Source: CAYMUC01 sp964471865
GTDB taxonomy: Bacteria > Actinomycetota > Acidimicrobiia > Acidimicrobiales > Ilumatobacteraceae
NCBI GenBank assembly: GCA_964471865.1
Contig: CAYYHU010000015.1
Span: forward strand, 1 to 46,895
Direction: 5' to 3'
DNA: 46,895 nucleotides
Position 1 is the first letter of the stretch, and every line of letters begins with the position of its first letter. Both the position numbers and the translations under genes were made by a program. Below are positions 24,197 to 33,399 of this stretch, in pieces. Below the pieces are notes generated by a model. That model ran no database searches and was not told where the DNA came from. It worked only from the letters and a program-made list of their open reading frames with translations.

Positions 24197-24520
24197 TCAG
24201 TCGACGACGGAGCCGTCGAGAGTCTCGACACCCGATGCATCCTCGAGGTCGTCCTCGATGGGTTCGGGAACCGGAGCGGCCACGATCTTGTCGGCCGCAA
24301 TCTCTTCGAAGGCCATCGACAAGGGCTTGCGCGCCACGGTGGAGACCTGCGGCGGGATCTTGTTGCCCAGGCCGTCGCCCAACTGGTTGAAGTACGAGGT
24401 CAACTGCCGGGAACGACGCGCTCCCAGGGTGACGAGACGGAACTTCGAGTCCACCCGGTCCAGGAGACCTTCGATGGGGGGCGAGATCATCGATTCGTAG
24501 TTGTTGCGGGGACTCTGCAT
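24197..24520 (-). CDS. rpoZ: DNA-directed RNA polymerase omega subunit
   Basis: Small subunit that aids RNA polymerase assembly. From ATG 24520 the product is 107 residues. The conserved core is PPIEGLLDRVDSKFRLVTLGARRSRQL, followed by FNQLGDGLG and the KPLSMAFEEIA segment that contacts beta-prime. The acidic tail (PEPIEDDLED...) is typical of actinobacteria. GAGG eight bases upstream supports this ATG over the one at 24547. A TATCAT hexamer at 24571-24566, inside the gmk end, could be an additional promoter. Confidence 0.93.
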   Translation of the reverse strand: MQSPRNNYESMISPPIEGLLDRVDSKFRLVTLGARRSRQLTSYFNQLGDGLGNKIPPQVSTVARKPLSMAFEEIAADKIVAAPVPEPIEDDLEDASGVETLDGSVVD

Positions 24521-24530
24521 CGATGGATCC

Positions 24531-25163
24531 TCACGATCGCTCGGCACGGCTCTGGGGACCGCCCGATGATACCGGACCCGAGACCTCGATCCCCCCTGAT
24601 GAGCGATGATGCTCGATCACGGAGAGCAGTTCGCTGACCGTGTCCTCGAGGGAATCGTTCACCAGGACGTGATCGGCGATTCGGCGTCCGACGGGTTCTT
24701 CTTCTTCGGCTTTGCGCAAACGGGCCGCGACTTTGTCATCAGGATCACCTCGGCCACGCAGTCGACGTTCTTGTTCGGCACGTGAGGGTGGCAGGACGAA
24801 GATGAGAACGGCGTCAGGTCGTCGGGCCTTGACTTGTTGGGCTCCGTGGAGCTCGATCTCGAGCACCAGATCGTCACCATGGGTGTCGGGGGGTGTCGGA
24901 GTCCCGTAGTAGTTGCCGAGGAACTCGGTCCATTCCAAAAAGCCGCCCTGCGCGATGCGATGTTCGAAATCGGACCGGTCCGTGAACACATAGGCGGTGT
25001 CGGGCTCGCCGGGACGTTGATCCCGCGTGGTCCACGACCGACTGAGAATCAGCCGCGGATCGCGCCGGACGAGTGCTTCCACGATGGTGCCCTTGCCGAC
25101 CCCACCGGGGCCGGACACGACGAACACCCTCGGGTGACGTTCCGGCGAGCCCTCTCGCGTCAC
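24531..25163 (-). CDS. gmk: Guanylate kinase
   Basis: Phosphorylates GMP to GDP. The 210-residue protein has the P-loop GPGGVGKGT (18-26; many homologues have GPSGxGKST), the GMP-binding segments SRSWTTRDQRPGE and YVF...FLEWTEFLGNYYGTP, and a lid region RLRGRGDPDDKVAARL. A polar C-terminal tail of about 20 residues is not conserved. GTG 25163 overlaps the mihF stop (GTGA). The mihF-gmk-rpoZ order is characteristic of actinobacteria. Confidence 0.96.
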   Translation of the reverse strand: MTREGSPERHPRVFVVSGPGGVGKGTIVEALVRRDPRLILSRSWTTRDQRPGEPDTAYVFTDRSDFEHRIAQGGFLEWTEFLGNYYGTPTPPDTHGDDLVLEIELHGAQQVKARRPDAVLIFVLPPSRAEQERRLRGRGDPDDKVAARLRKAEEEEPVGRRIADHVLVNDSLEDTVSELLSVIEHHRSSGGIEVSGPVSSGGPQSRAERS

Positions 25164-25471
25164 GCCGGAAGCGCGTCCAGGATGGCTTGCTTCTGCTGGG
25201 CGCCCAGACCCTGGACTCGACGGTTCTCGGCGATACCGATCTCCTCCATGAGGCGGCGGGCCTTGACCTTGCCGACTCCGGGGAGGCTTTCGAGGAGGCT
25301 GACAACTTTGAGCTTGCCAGCCGTGGTGTCGCTCGACTCGAGAACCTCGGCCAGGGTGAGCGATCCGTTCTTCAGCCGACCTTTGAGTTCAGCACGCTCC
25401 GCACGGGCCTTGGCGGCCTTTTCGAGCGCCGCAGCGCGCTGTTCGGGGGTGAGGGTGGGGGGAGTTGCCAT
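25160..25471 (-). CDS. mihF: Actinobacterial integration host factor
   Basis: Nucleoid-associated DNA-binding protein of the mIHF family, unrelated to proteobacterial IHF. From ATG 25471 it is 103 residues. It has the long basic N-terminal helix PEQRAAALEKAAKARAERAELK, then SLTLAEVLE and the DNA-binding part LLESLPGVGKVKARRLMEEIGI ending in GLGAQQKQAIL. The upstream start at 25501 would add ten unconserved residues. TAATCT lies 8 bases before the ATG. It is a phylum marker and heads the gmk-rpoZ-coaBC-metK run. Confidence 0.95.
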   Translation of the reverse strand: MATPPTLTPEQRAAALEKAAKARAERAELKGRLKNGSLTLAEVLESSDTTAGKLKVVSLLESLPGVGKVKARRLMEEIGIAENRRVQGLGAQQKQAILDALPA

Positions 25472-25479
25472 ATGGCTCC

Positions 25480-25485
25480 AGATTA
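25480..25485 (-). promoter_or_regulatory. -10 box of a likely leaderless mihF transcript
   Basis: TAATCT on the minus strand lies 8 bases before the mihF ATG. It is close to the sigma70 consensus TATAAT. The -35 area falls in the repeat block at 25495-25531 and has no clear TTGACA. Confidence 0.5.
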
Positions 25486-25494
25486 GCCGTCGGA

Positions 25495-25531
25495 CCCTCA
25501 CACCAACGGCTCACCCCAACGCGTTCACCCC
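25495..25531. repeat. Three imperfect tandem repeats upstream of mihF
   Basis: On the plus strand, CCCTCACACC, AACGGCTCACCCC and AACGCGTTCACCCC follow one another. They share a (C)TCACMCC end at 12-14 bp steps and lie just upstream of the mihF -10 box. They could be binding sites for a regulator or for mIHF itself; this is inference. Confidence 0.4.
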
Positions 25532-25558
25532 ATCGGTCAATGGGCGGGCAGCGGCTGA

Positions 25559-26485
25559 TCACCAACCGTCGCGATGAGCGCGTCCCGTCAGATCCGCCAC
25601 CCGATCCAACCCGTGGCGAGCTGCGACCGCGAGCAGTTCCTGTTGGATTCGTCCGGCTGCTCGCGGGTCACGGAACGACGCGGTTCCGACCTGGATGGCG
25701 CTCGCTCCCGCCAACATCAACTCGGCCGCGGTCCAGCCGTCGTGCACTCCTCCGACGCCGATGATGGGCACCTCAGGCATTGCGGCGTGCACGTCGAAGA
25801 CCGCCCGAACCGCCACGGGATGGATCGCTGGACCCGACAACCCTCCGCCCCCCGCAGCGAGCGCGGCGCGGCCGGTGTCGGGATCGATGACCATTCCCAA
25901 CACCGTGTTGATCAGTGTCAACGCGTCCGCTCCGGCCTCGACCACGGAGCTCGCGACCTCGACAATGCGATCGGTGTTGGGGCTCAACTTGGCCCATCGC
26001 GGCATCGTCACGACACTGGTGGCGTCGATGACGGCGGCGGACAGTTCGGGATCGTGGGCGAAAATGCCGCGGCGGCCTTCGAGATTCGGACAGGACAAGT
26101 TGATCTCCACCGCCGCCACCGGGGCATCTGCGAGAGCCTCGGCAGCCCGGGCATACTCCTCGACACTGCGACCCCAGATACTGGCGATCACGGTCGCGCC
26201 GGTCGCGATGAGCTCGGGCAGGTCCTCGGCCAACCAGGCCGGTACGCCGGGGCCTTGTAGGCCCACGGCGTTGAGCATTCCTGCGGTCGTTCCGATCAGG
26301 CGGGGTGGCGGGTTACCGGGCCACGCATCGGCGAACAGCGATTTGGTGACGACCCCACCGAGATGGGCCAGATCCAGATAAGGGGCGAGCTCCGCGCCAT
26401 GGCCTGCGGTTCCCGAAGCCACCATGACCGGGGCGCGAAGCGACAGCGAACCGACCTGGACTTCGGGAGCCGCGGTGGCGGTCAT
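25559..26485 (-). CDS. pyrD: Dihydroorotate dehydrogenase, class 1B type
   Basis: Oxidises dihydroorotate to orotate with FMN. The 308-residue protein has GTAGHG near the start, TKSL (47-50), the catalytic cysteine Cys132 in EINLSCPNLEG, and INTVLGMVIDPDTGR with GGLSGPAIHPVAVR, which match the 1B (PyrDB) subgroup rather than the membrane class 2 enzyme of mycobacteria. Class 1B enzymes normally work with the iron-sulfur flavoprotein PyrK, but no pyrK is in this window. ATG 26485 overlaps the carB stop (ATGA). It ends the pyrimidine run; pyrF is also absent. Confidence 0.93.
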   Translation of the reverse strand: MTATAAPEVQVGSLSLRAPVMVASGTAGHGAELAPYLDLAHLGGVVTKSLFADAWPGNPPPRLIGTTAGMLNAVGLQGPGVPAWLAEDLPELIATGATVIASIWGRSVEEYARAAEALADAPVAAVEINLSCPNLEGRRGIFAHDPELSAAVIDATSVVTMPRWAKLSPNTDRIVEVASSVVEAGADALTLINTVLGMVIDPDTGRAALAAGGGGLSGPAIHPVAVRAVFDVHAAMPEVPIIGVGGVHDGWTAAELMLAGASAIQVGTASFRDPRAAGRIQQELLAVAARHGLDRVADLTGRAHRDGW

Positions 26486-29400
26486 CGCTGGTGGTACTCC
26501 TGCAGGGAGCGCACCTCGAGACCTGCTGCATCCTGGTGGATCTCGGCCATTCCCTCCACCGCGACGAGAGCGGCGTCGATGGTGGTCACGAGTGAGATCT
26601 GGTGGACGTTGGCAGCCTTGCGAATCGCTTCCCCATCTCGACGCCCTCCTCGGCCCTGGGGGGTGTTGACCACGAAGGTCACCTCACCGCGTGCGATGAG
26701 ATCCACAGCGGTCTCCCCCGCCGCATCCTCGGCGCCGGATCCGGCGTCGACATCGGAGACCTTGGCGACCACGGTGTCCACGGCCATACCGAAGCGTGCG
26801 AGGTGCTCAGCGGTCCCCCGCGTCGCTGCGAGTCGTAGCCCCAGCGCCCGCATCCGCTGTGCGAGCACGATGCCGGCAGGTTTGTGGCGGTCGGCAAGAG
26901 ACAAAAAGACCATGCCGTCACGGGGCAGAACCGTTCCCGCGGCGAGCGCAGCTTTGTAGAACGCTCGTCCGAAGCTCGAGTCGATCCCCATCACCTCACC
27001 GGTGGAGCGCATCTCGGGACCAAGCGCCGTATCGACTTCGGGGAAACGGTTGAAGGGCAGAACCGCTTCTTTCACCGAGACGTGTCCACCAGGTACCGGG
27101 TCGCGCAACAAACCCTCGGCACGCAGTTCCGCCAGGGTCGCTCCCAACATCACCCGGGTCGCCACTTTGGCCAAGGGCACACCGGTCGCTTTGGCGACGA
27201 AGGGCACCGTTCGCGACGCCCGGGGATTGGCCTCGATGACGTAGACCGAGGTGCCCACGACGGCGAACTGGATGTTGATGAGGCCGCGCACATCGAGAGC
27301 TTCTGCGATCGAGGCCGTATAGGCCTCGATGACCTCGACCACCCAGCGCGGCAGGTGTTGGGGCGGAAGCGCACACGCCGAGTCTCCCGAATGCACTCCG
27401 GCTTCTTCGACGTGTTCCATGATGCCGCCGATGACCACCTCACCGGTGTGGTCACGAAGCGCATCGACGTCGACTTCGGTCGCGGATTCCAAGAAGCGAT
27501 CGATGAGCACCGGTCGCTGCGCCGACAGTCCTCCTTCGCGTCCCAAAGACCCGAACCGGGCGAGTTCGGCCATGGCCCGTTCGAGATGGTCACGATCGTG
27601 CACGATCTGCATCGCCCGACCGCCCAAGACGTAACTGGGGCGCACCAGCACCGGAAAGCCGACCCGGTCCACGATCGCAGCCGCTTCCTCGAACGACGTC
27701 GCCGTACCACCTGGGGGTTGAGGGATACGCAGGCGCTCACACAACTCGTTCCAAAGTTCGCGGTCCTCGGCGGCATCGATCGAAGCAGGTGAGGTTCCAG
27801 CGATCACGTCGGGGGGCAGTTCGCCGGCCAACTTGAGAGGAGTCTGACCTCCCAGGGACACGATGACCCGGGGTGCCACCCCACCTGAGGCGACGGTTTC
27901 GGAGGCGATGACATCGAGAACGTGTTCGGTGGTGAGGGGTTCGAAATACAACCGGTCGGAGGTGTCGTAGTCGGTGGAGACCGTTTCGGGGTTGCAGTTC
28001 ACCATCACCGTTTCGAATCCGGCGTCGCGCAACGCGAACGAGGCGTGCACACAGCAGTAGTCGAATTCGATGCCCTGCCCGATCCGGTTGGGTCCCGAGC
28101 CGAGAATGATCACTTTGGGTTTCGTGGACGGACCGACCTCGCTTTCGTCCTCGTAACTCGAATACAGGTAGGGGGTTTGAGCGGCAAATTCGGCTGAACA
28201 GGTGTCCACGGCTTTGAACGTCGGAATCACCCCTGCCGCTTCTCGGGCGGAGCGCACCTCGGCTTCGGGTACCGACCACAGATACGCGAGTTGGCCGTCG
28301 GCGAACCCGAGTCGCTTCGCACGACGCAGATCTCGGCGTGTCGCGGCGTCCACGGTGCCGAGGGATTCGAGATGGGCTCGTTCCTCGATGATCGCAAGCA
28401 TCTGATCGAGGAACCACGCGTCGATATGGCAGGCCTCGTGAACGGCCTCGATCGACACGCCCCGACGCAGGAGTTCACCGACCTGGAAGAGCCGTTCCGG
28501 GGTGGGACGGGCGATCGCGGCGAGCAACTCCTCGGTTCCCAGCGCCTCATAGACCCCTTCACCAGGATCGGCATTGAGACCGAGGCGACCCTGTTCGAGC
28601 GATCGCAGCGCCTTTTGCAGGCTCTCAGGGAAAGTCCGCCCGATCGCCATGGCCTCGCCGACGCTTTGCATCTGGGTGCCCAACACCCCCGAGGTGCCGG
28701 GCAGTTTCTCGAAGGCCCACCGCGGGATCTTGGTCACCACATAGTCGATGGTGGGTTCGAAACTCGCAGGTGTGGCTTTGGTGATGTCGTTGGGGATCTC
28801 GTCGAGGGTGTATCCCACGGCGAGACGCGCCGCGATCTTCGCGATCGGAAACCCGGTCGCTTTGGACGCGAGCGCCGAGGATCGTGACACTCGGGGATTC
28901 ATCTCGATGACGACCTGATCGCCCGTGCGGGGATCCACGGCGAACTGGACGTTCGATCCACCGGTTTCAACACCGACGCGGCGAATACAGGTGAACGCGG
29001 CATCGCGCATGCGTTGATATTCGACATCGGTCAGGGTCTGAGCGGGAGCCACGGTGATCGAGTCCCCGGTGTGCACACCCATCGCATCGACGTTCTCGAT
29101 CGAGCAGATGATCACGCAGTTGTCGGCGCGGTCGCGCATGACTTCGAGTTCGTACTCTTTCCAACCCGCGATGGATCGTTCGATGAGGATCTCACTGATC
29201 GGTGAGGCCTCGAGACCGCGCCGGGCGATCTGCACGAACTCCTCACGGGTGGAGGCGATACCGGTTCCACGTCCTCCCAGGATGTACGCGGGGCGCACGA
29301 TGACGGGCAGTCCGATCCGTTCTGCCACCGCCACGGCCTCGTCGAGGGTGTGAGCGGTTCCTGAGGCCGGAACCGACAATCCGACCTCGATCATCGCCTG

Positions 29401-29802
29401 CTTGAAGCGTTCGCGGTCCTCGGCGGTTTCGATTGCCTCGGCGTTCGCCCCGATCATCTCGGGCGTTCCGGGATATCCGATCATCTCGCGGCGATACAGG
29501 TCCATCGCGATGTTGAGTGCCGTCTGGCCGCCCAGGGTCGCGAGAACTGCGTCGGGCCGTTCGCGCTCGATGATGCGGGCGACAACCTCCCAGGTGAGAG
29601 GTTCGACATAGGTCCGATCGGCGAAATCGGGATCGGTCATGATCGTGGCCGGATTCGAGTTCGCCAGGATCACCCGGTAGCCCTCCGAGCGCAGCACTCG
29701 GCAGGCCTGGGTGCCGGAGTAGTCGAATTCGCAGGCCTGTCCGATCACGATGGGACCGGAACCGATCAGCAGGATCGAGGAGATGTCGTCACGACGCGGC
29801 AT
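26482..29802 (-). CDS. carB: Carbamoyl-phosphate synthase large subunit
   Basis: Makes carbamoyl phosphate for pyrimidine and arginine synthesis from bicarbonate, ammonia and two ATP. The 1106-residue protein has two homologous ATP-grasp halves (about 1-400 and 565-950). Each opens with a GSGPIVIGQACEFDYSG or GSGPNRIGQGIEFDYCC segment and contains an EANPRASR/EMNPRVSRSSAL motif. An oligomerisation domain lies between them, and a C-terminal MGS-like allosteric domain (about 955-1090) contains PRDGMVFLSLADRHK. Slightly longer than E. coli CarB (1073). One base separates it from carA. Confidence 0.98.
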   Translation of the reverse strand: MPRRDDISSILLIGSGPIVIGQACEFDYSGTQACRVLRSEGYRVILANSNPATIMTDPDFADRTYVEPLTWEVVARIIERERPDAVLATLGGQTALNIAMDLYRREMIGYPGTPEMIGANAEAIETAEDRERFKQAMIEVGLSVPASGTAHTLDEAVAVAERIGLPVIVRPAYILGGRGTGIASTREEFVQIARRGLEASPISEILIERSIAGWKEYELEVMRDRADNCVIICSIENVDAMGVHTGDSITVAPAQTLTDVEYQRMRDAAFTCIRRVGVETGGSNVQFAVDPRTGDQVVIEMNPRVSRSSALASKATGFPIAKIAARLAVGYTLDEIPNDITKATPASFEPTIDYVVTKIPRWAFEKLPGTSGVLGTQMQSVGEAMAIGRTFPESLQKALRSLEQGRLGLNADPGEGVYEALGTEELLAAIARPTPERLFQVGELLRRGVSIEAVHEACHIDAWFLDQMLAIIEERAHLESLGTVDAATRRDLRRAKRLGFADGQLAYLWSVPEAEVRSAREAAGVIPTFKAVDTCSAEFAAQTPYLYSSYEDESEVGPSTKPKVIILGSGPNRIGQGIEFDYCCVHASFALRDAGFETVMVNCNPETVSTDYDTSDRLYFEPLTTEHVLDVIASETVASGGVAPRVIVSLGGQTPLKLAGELPPDVIAGTSPASIDAAEDRELWNELCERLRIPQPPGGTATSFEEAAAIVDRVGFPVLVRPSYVLGGRAMQIVHDRDHLERAMAELARFGSLGREGGLSAQRPVLIDRFLESATEVDVDALRDHTGEVVIGGIMEHVEEAGVHSGDSACALPPQHLPRWVVEVIEAYTASIAEALDVRGLINIQFAVVGTSVYVIEANPRASRTVPFVAKATGVPLAKVATRVMLGATLAELRAEGLLRDPVPGGHVSVKEAVLPFNRFPEVDTALGPEMRSTGEVMGIDSSFGRAFYKAALAAGTVLPRDGMVFLSLADRHKPAGIVLAQRMRALGLRLAATRGTAEHLARFGMAVDTVVAKVSDVDAGSGAEDAAGETAVDLIARGEVTFVVNTPQGRGGRRDGEAIRKAANVHQISLVTTIDAALVAVEGMAEIHQDAAGLEVRSLQEYHQR

Positions 29803-29803
29803 G

Positions 29804-30988
29804 TCAGTTCACCCCCGCCACCGGTGTGGGCAGACCGACTGGTTGGGCATCGAGTTCCCATACCCGGCGCTGAGTGGACGCGATACGCGACCCCTGGTTG
29901 GCGAAGGCAACGGGATCGTCGATCATCTCGGCGAAGCGGTCGAACAGATATGCCGAGTCGTGCGGACCCGGCCCGGCTTCGGGGTGGTATTGGACGCTGA
30001 AGGCCGGTTGACCAAGCACCATGATCCCTTCGTTGGTTCCGTCGTTGAGATTGCGATGCGTCACCCGTGCCACCGAGGCGAGGCTGTCGGCGTCGAGACA
30101 GAAGTTGTGGTTCTGGCTGGTGATCTCGATGTGGCCGGTGTCGTCGTCGCGCACCGGGTGATTCCCACCGTGATGACCAAAGGGAAGTTTGAACGTGGTT
30201 CCCCCCAGGGCCCGTCCGAGCAATTGATGCCCGAGACAGATTCCGAACACCGGCACGGTGCCGATCAACTGAGCGATTTCGCCGGGGGCATGCGGAACCA
30301 TCGCCGGATCACCGGGACCGTTGGAGAGAAACACGCCATCGGGGCGTCGCTCGAGGATCTCAGCCGCCGTCGTCGAGGCGGGCACCACCTCCACGGTTCC
30401 CAGACGCGCCAGATGGCGCAGGATCGTGTGTTTGATCCCGAAATCGATCGCGACGATCCGGCGCGGTCCCGCACCGACCGTATAGGGGGTGGCGGTGGTG
30501 ACCTGAGAGACCAGATCGACTCCGTCGGTGCCAGGTTCGGCTGTCGCCGCCGCCGTCAATGCGGCGACGTCCGCCGATCCGAACGCCCCGGGCATCGCCC
30601 CGGTATCGCGCACGAGTCGCGTCAGGCGCCGAGTATCAACCCCGGCGATCCCGGCGATCCCGTGGCGGCGCAAGAACGCGTCGAGATCGGCCTCACAGCG
30701 CTGATTCGAGGCTCGGCGCGCCAGATCGCGCACCACCACCCCCCGGCAGTAGGGCCGCACCGCTTCCATATCGGCGTCGTTGGTGCCGTAGTTCCCCAGA
30801 TGCGATGTGGTGAAGGTGATGATCTGACCGGCGTAACTCGGATCACTGATCACTTCTTGATACCCGGTCATCACGGTGTTGAACACCACTTCACCGGCAG
30901 CGATCCCATCAGGGGGTTCGGCACCGATCAACTCGCCTTCGAACACGCTGGCATCAGCCAGCACGAGGGCTCCTTCACGAACACCCAT
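29804..30988 (-). CDS. carA: Carbamoyl-phosphate synthase small subunit
   Basis: Glutaminase subunit that passes ammonia to CarB. The 394-residue protein has the CarA N-terminal domain with FNTVMTGYQEVISDPSYAGQI and a class I glutamine amidotransferase domain. Its nucleophile is Cys251 in GICLGHQLLG, with His335 and Glu337 in QYHPEAGPGP completing the triad. A full consensus Shine-Dalgarno AAGGAGG lies five bases before ATG 30988. The 120-bp gap after pyrC holds no gene; mycobacteria have a small membrane protein gene there. Confidence 0.98.
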   Translation of the reverse strand: MGVREGALVLADASVFEGELIGAEPPDGIAAGEVVFNTVMTGYQEVISDPSYAGQIITFTTSHLGNYGTNDADMEAVRPYCRGVVVRDLARRASNQRCEADLDAFLRRHGIAGIAGVDTRRLTRLVRDTGAMPGAFGSADVAALTAAATAEPGTDGVDLVSQVTTATPYTVGAGPRRIVAIDFGIKHTILRHLARLGTVEVVPASTTAAEILERRPDGVFLSNGPGDPAMVPHAPGEIAQLIGTVPVFGICLGHQLLGRALGGTTFKLPFGHHGGNHPVRDDDTGHIEITSQNHNFCLDADSLASVARVTHRNLNDGTNEGIMVLGQPAFSVQYHPEAGPGPHDSAYLFDRFAEMIDDPVAFANQGSRIASTQRRVWELDAQPVGLPTPVAGVN

Positions 30989-31108
30989 GGGTTCCTCCTT
31001 GGTTCTCGATCGTGTCGGCGTCGCCCCCGAGACGCCTCGTGACCGACTGGCGACGAGTCGCCTGCGTCGGTTCTGATTCCCCCGTCGTGATGTGGTCGTG
31101 GCCGACCC

Positions 31109-32422
31109 TCATCGTTGAGCCACCCCACCGATGACCACCGGCGTTCCGTCGAACACGGTGTGGCGTACCCGACCGCGCAGCTGGCGCCCGACATAGGGGG
31201 TGTTGCGACTCTTGGACGCGAGCGCGGCGGGATCCACCTCCCACACCTGATCGGGATCGATCACGGTGAGATTGGCGATCCGCCCCGGTTCGATCGGACC
31301 GCCATGACGATCTGCAACACCGGCTATCGCGGCGGGCTGCCAGGACAACAACGCCAGGATCCGATCCACCTCGATGTCCAACACCGAATGAGCGACCGCG
31401 AACGCGGTTTCGAGACCGAGCATTCCGGGAGGGGCCTGATCGAGGGGCCGTTCCTTGTCCGCAGCCGGATGCGGTGCGTGATCGGTCGCGATGGCGTCGA
31501 TGGTGCCGTCTGCGACACCCAGGTGCAAGGCCTCGATATCGGCTCGGGTCCGCAAGGGCGGATTCACCTTGTAGAGAGCGTCGTAACCGCCGAGTAGTTC
31601 ATCGGTGAGCGCAAGATGGTGAGGGGTCACCTCGGCGGTGACGCGAACCCCGTCGGCTTTGGCGCGTCGAACCAACTCGACGCTGCCCGCAGTGGACAGG
31701 TGCAACAGATGGATCGGAGCTCCCGTCAGCCGCGACAACTCGAGATCCCGATGCACCATGAGTTCCTCTGCAAGAGCTGGCCAACCGGGAAGGCCCAGTC
31801 GGGAACAACATGATCCCTCGTGCATGACGGCGCCTTCAGTGAGGCGAGCGACCTCACAATGCTGCGCGAGCAGGATGCCGAGATCCGACCCGTATTCGAG
31901 CGCCCGCCGCATCAGCAACGGGTCCTGCACGCCAGAGCCGTCATCGGTGAAGATGTGCACTCCGGCACCCGCCAACGCCGCGAACGGCGCCAGACGTTCC
32001 CCGAGACGGCCCACCGTGATGCACCCGGCGGGACGCACATCGCATAGACCCGCCCGGCGGCCTTGGGCGGCGACGAACTCGACGACTTCGACAGCATCGG
32101 CCGCGGGATCGGTGTTGGGCATCGCCACGACCGCGGTGAAGCCTCCGAGCGCGGCCGCGCGCGAACCCGTTTCGATGGTTTCGGCTTCTTCGCGACCGGG
32201 TTCGCGCAAATGGGTGTGCAGATCGACGAATCCGGGCGAGACGAGACATCCCGCCGCGTCGAGCACCGCGGTCTCAGGACCGGTGAGGACAGCATCGAGA
32301 TCACCGACCGCGAGAATCTGATCCCCGGCGATCGCGACATCACCCGGGCGGCGTCCGGTGGCATCCACGAGGGTGCCGTTACGAATCACCACCGATGCCA
32401 CCGTGTCCGTCGGATCCATCAT
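31109..32422 (-). CDS. pyrC: Dihydroorotase
   Basis: Cyclises carbamoyl aspartate to dihydroorotate. The 437-residue protein is a class I amidohydrolase. It has the zinc-binding HTHLREPG (69-76), the TPHHLALTDE segment with a metal histidine, KVNPPLR, and ATDHAPH with the catalytic aspartate. Length and motifs match type I bacterial PyrC. ATG 32422 overlaps the pyrB stop as ATGA. Confidence 0.97.
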   Translation of the reverse strand: MMDPTDTVASVVIRNGTLVDATGRRPGDVAIAGDQILAVGDLDAVLTGPETAVLDAAGCLVSPGFVDLHTHLREPGREEAETIETGSRAAALGGFTAVVAMPNTDPAADAVEVVEFVAAQGRRAGLCDVRPAGCITVGRLGERLAPFAALAGAGVHIFTDDGSGVQDPLLMRRALEYGSDLGILLAQHCEVARLTEGAVMHEGSCCSRLGLPGWPALAEELMVHRDLELSRLTGAPIHLLHLSTAGSVELVRRAKADGVRVTAEVTPHHLALTDELLGGYDALYKVNPPLRTRADIEALHLGVADGTIDAIATDHAPHPAADKERPLDQAPPGMLGLETAFAVAHSVLDIEVDRILALLSWQPAAIAGVADRHGGPIEPGRIANLTVIDPDQVWEVDPAALASKSRNTPYVGRQLRGRVRHTVFDGTPVVIGGVAQR

Positions 32423-33399
32423 CGACCTCCCGTCTCGGATGCCTCGGCGATCGCACCGTGGCCCAACATCTCGAACAGCACCGCCATACGCACCGCGACC
32501 CCGTTGGTGACCTGGTCGAGGATCAACGACCGGTCCAGTTCGGCCGGATCCACGAGGATTTCGACTCCTCGGTTCATCGGTCCCGGATGCATGACCATGG
32601 CACCGGGACGCATCGCGGTCACGCGAGGTTCGTCGAGACCGAATCGGACGCTGTATTCAGCCAAACTCGGAACGAGAGCTTCGTTCATCCGTTCGGACTG
32701 CATCCTCAACAGGTAGACGACGTCGAGAGATCCCAACACACAATCGAGATCATGAGCGACCGTGACGGGCCATCCGTCGAGATCAGGCGGCAACAACGTG
32801 GGTGGGGCGATGAGGACCACCTCGGCTCCCAACATGGTGAAGATCCCCACATCGCTGCGCGCGACTCGGGAATGCTTGATGTCGCCGACGATGCCGATAC
32901 GCACCCCGGCGAGGGGTCGCCCTCCCGTCAACGTCGGGCGGTCGAGCGCGCTCCACAACGTGTAGGCGTCGAGGAGACCTTGCGTGGGATGTTCATGCCA
33001 TCCGTCGCCGGCGTTGAGAATCCGAGCGTTGGTCCAGCGAGAGATCTGCCAGGGCGCACCCGAGGACTTGTGCCGGACCACGAACGCGTCGACCCCCATC
33101 GCGTCGAGGGTTTCCACCGTGTCTCGCAGACTCTCCCCTTTGTTCAGGCTCGAACTGCTCGCACTGAACGTCATCGTGTCCGCGGACAGCCGTTTCGCGG
33201 CGGTGTCGAAGCTGAGCCGGGTCCGAGTCGAATCCTCGAAGAAGAGCATCGCGACGGTTCGCCCGCGCAGAGCCGGAACCTTCGGCACCGCTCGACGGCC
33301 GATCTCGGCCATGTGATCAGTGATTTCGAGCAGATGCAGGATCCGGTCGGCGTCGAGGTCGTCAAGACCTCGCAGATGGCGCCGCTCAAGCCCGGTCAC
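32419..33399 (-). CDS. pyrB: Aspartate carbamoyltransferase catalytic subunit
   Basis: Commits carbamoyl phosphate and aspartate to pyrimidine synthesis. The 326-residue protein has the carbamoyl-phosphate loop STRTRLSFD (57-65), a serine/lysine loop ASSSSLNKGES, WHEHPTQGLLDAY with the HPTQ motif, and the C-terminal aspartate-domain segment MHPGPMNRGVE. No regulatory pyrI is present. GTG 33399 overlaps the pyrR stop (GTGA). Confidence 0.97.
   Translation of the reverse strand: MTGLERRHLRGLDDLDADRILHLLEITDHMAEIGRRAVPKVPALRGRTVAMLFFEDSTRTRLSFDTAAKRLSADTMTFSASSSSLNKGESLRDTVETLDAMGVDAFVVRHKSSGAPWQISRWTNARILNAGDGWHEHPTQGLLDAYTLWSALDRPTLTGGRPLAGVRIGIVGDIKHSRVARSDVGIFTMLGAEVVLIAPPTLLPPDLDGWPVTVAHDLDCVLGSLDVVYLLRMQSERMNEALVPSLAEYSVRFGLDEPRVTAMRPGAMVMHPGPMNRGVEILVDPAELDRSLILDQVTNGVAVRMAVLFEMLGHGAIAEASETGGR

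Noticed and set aside
31049..31062. Hairpin GGCGAC/GTCGCC in the pyrC-carA gap
   Set aside because: Short stem with no T-run and followed by a well-translated carA. No riboswitch or attenuator features were found, so it is not listed as a terminator.
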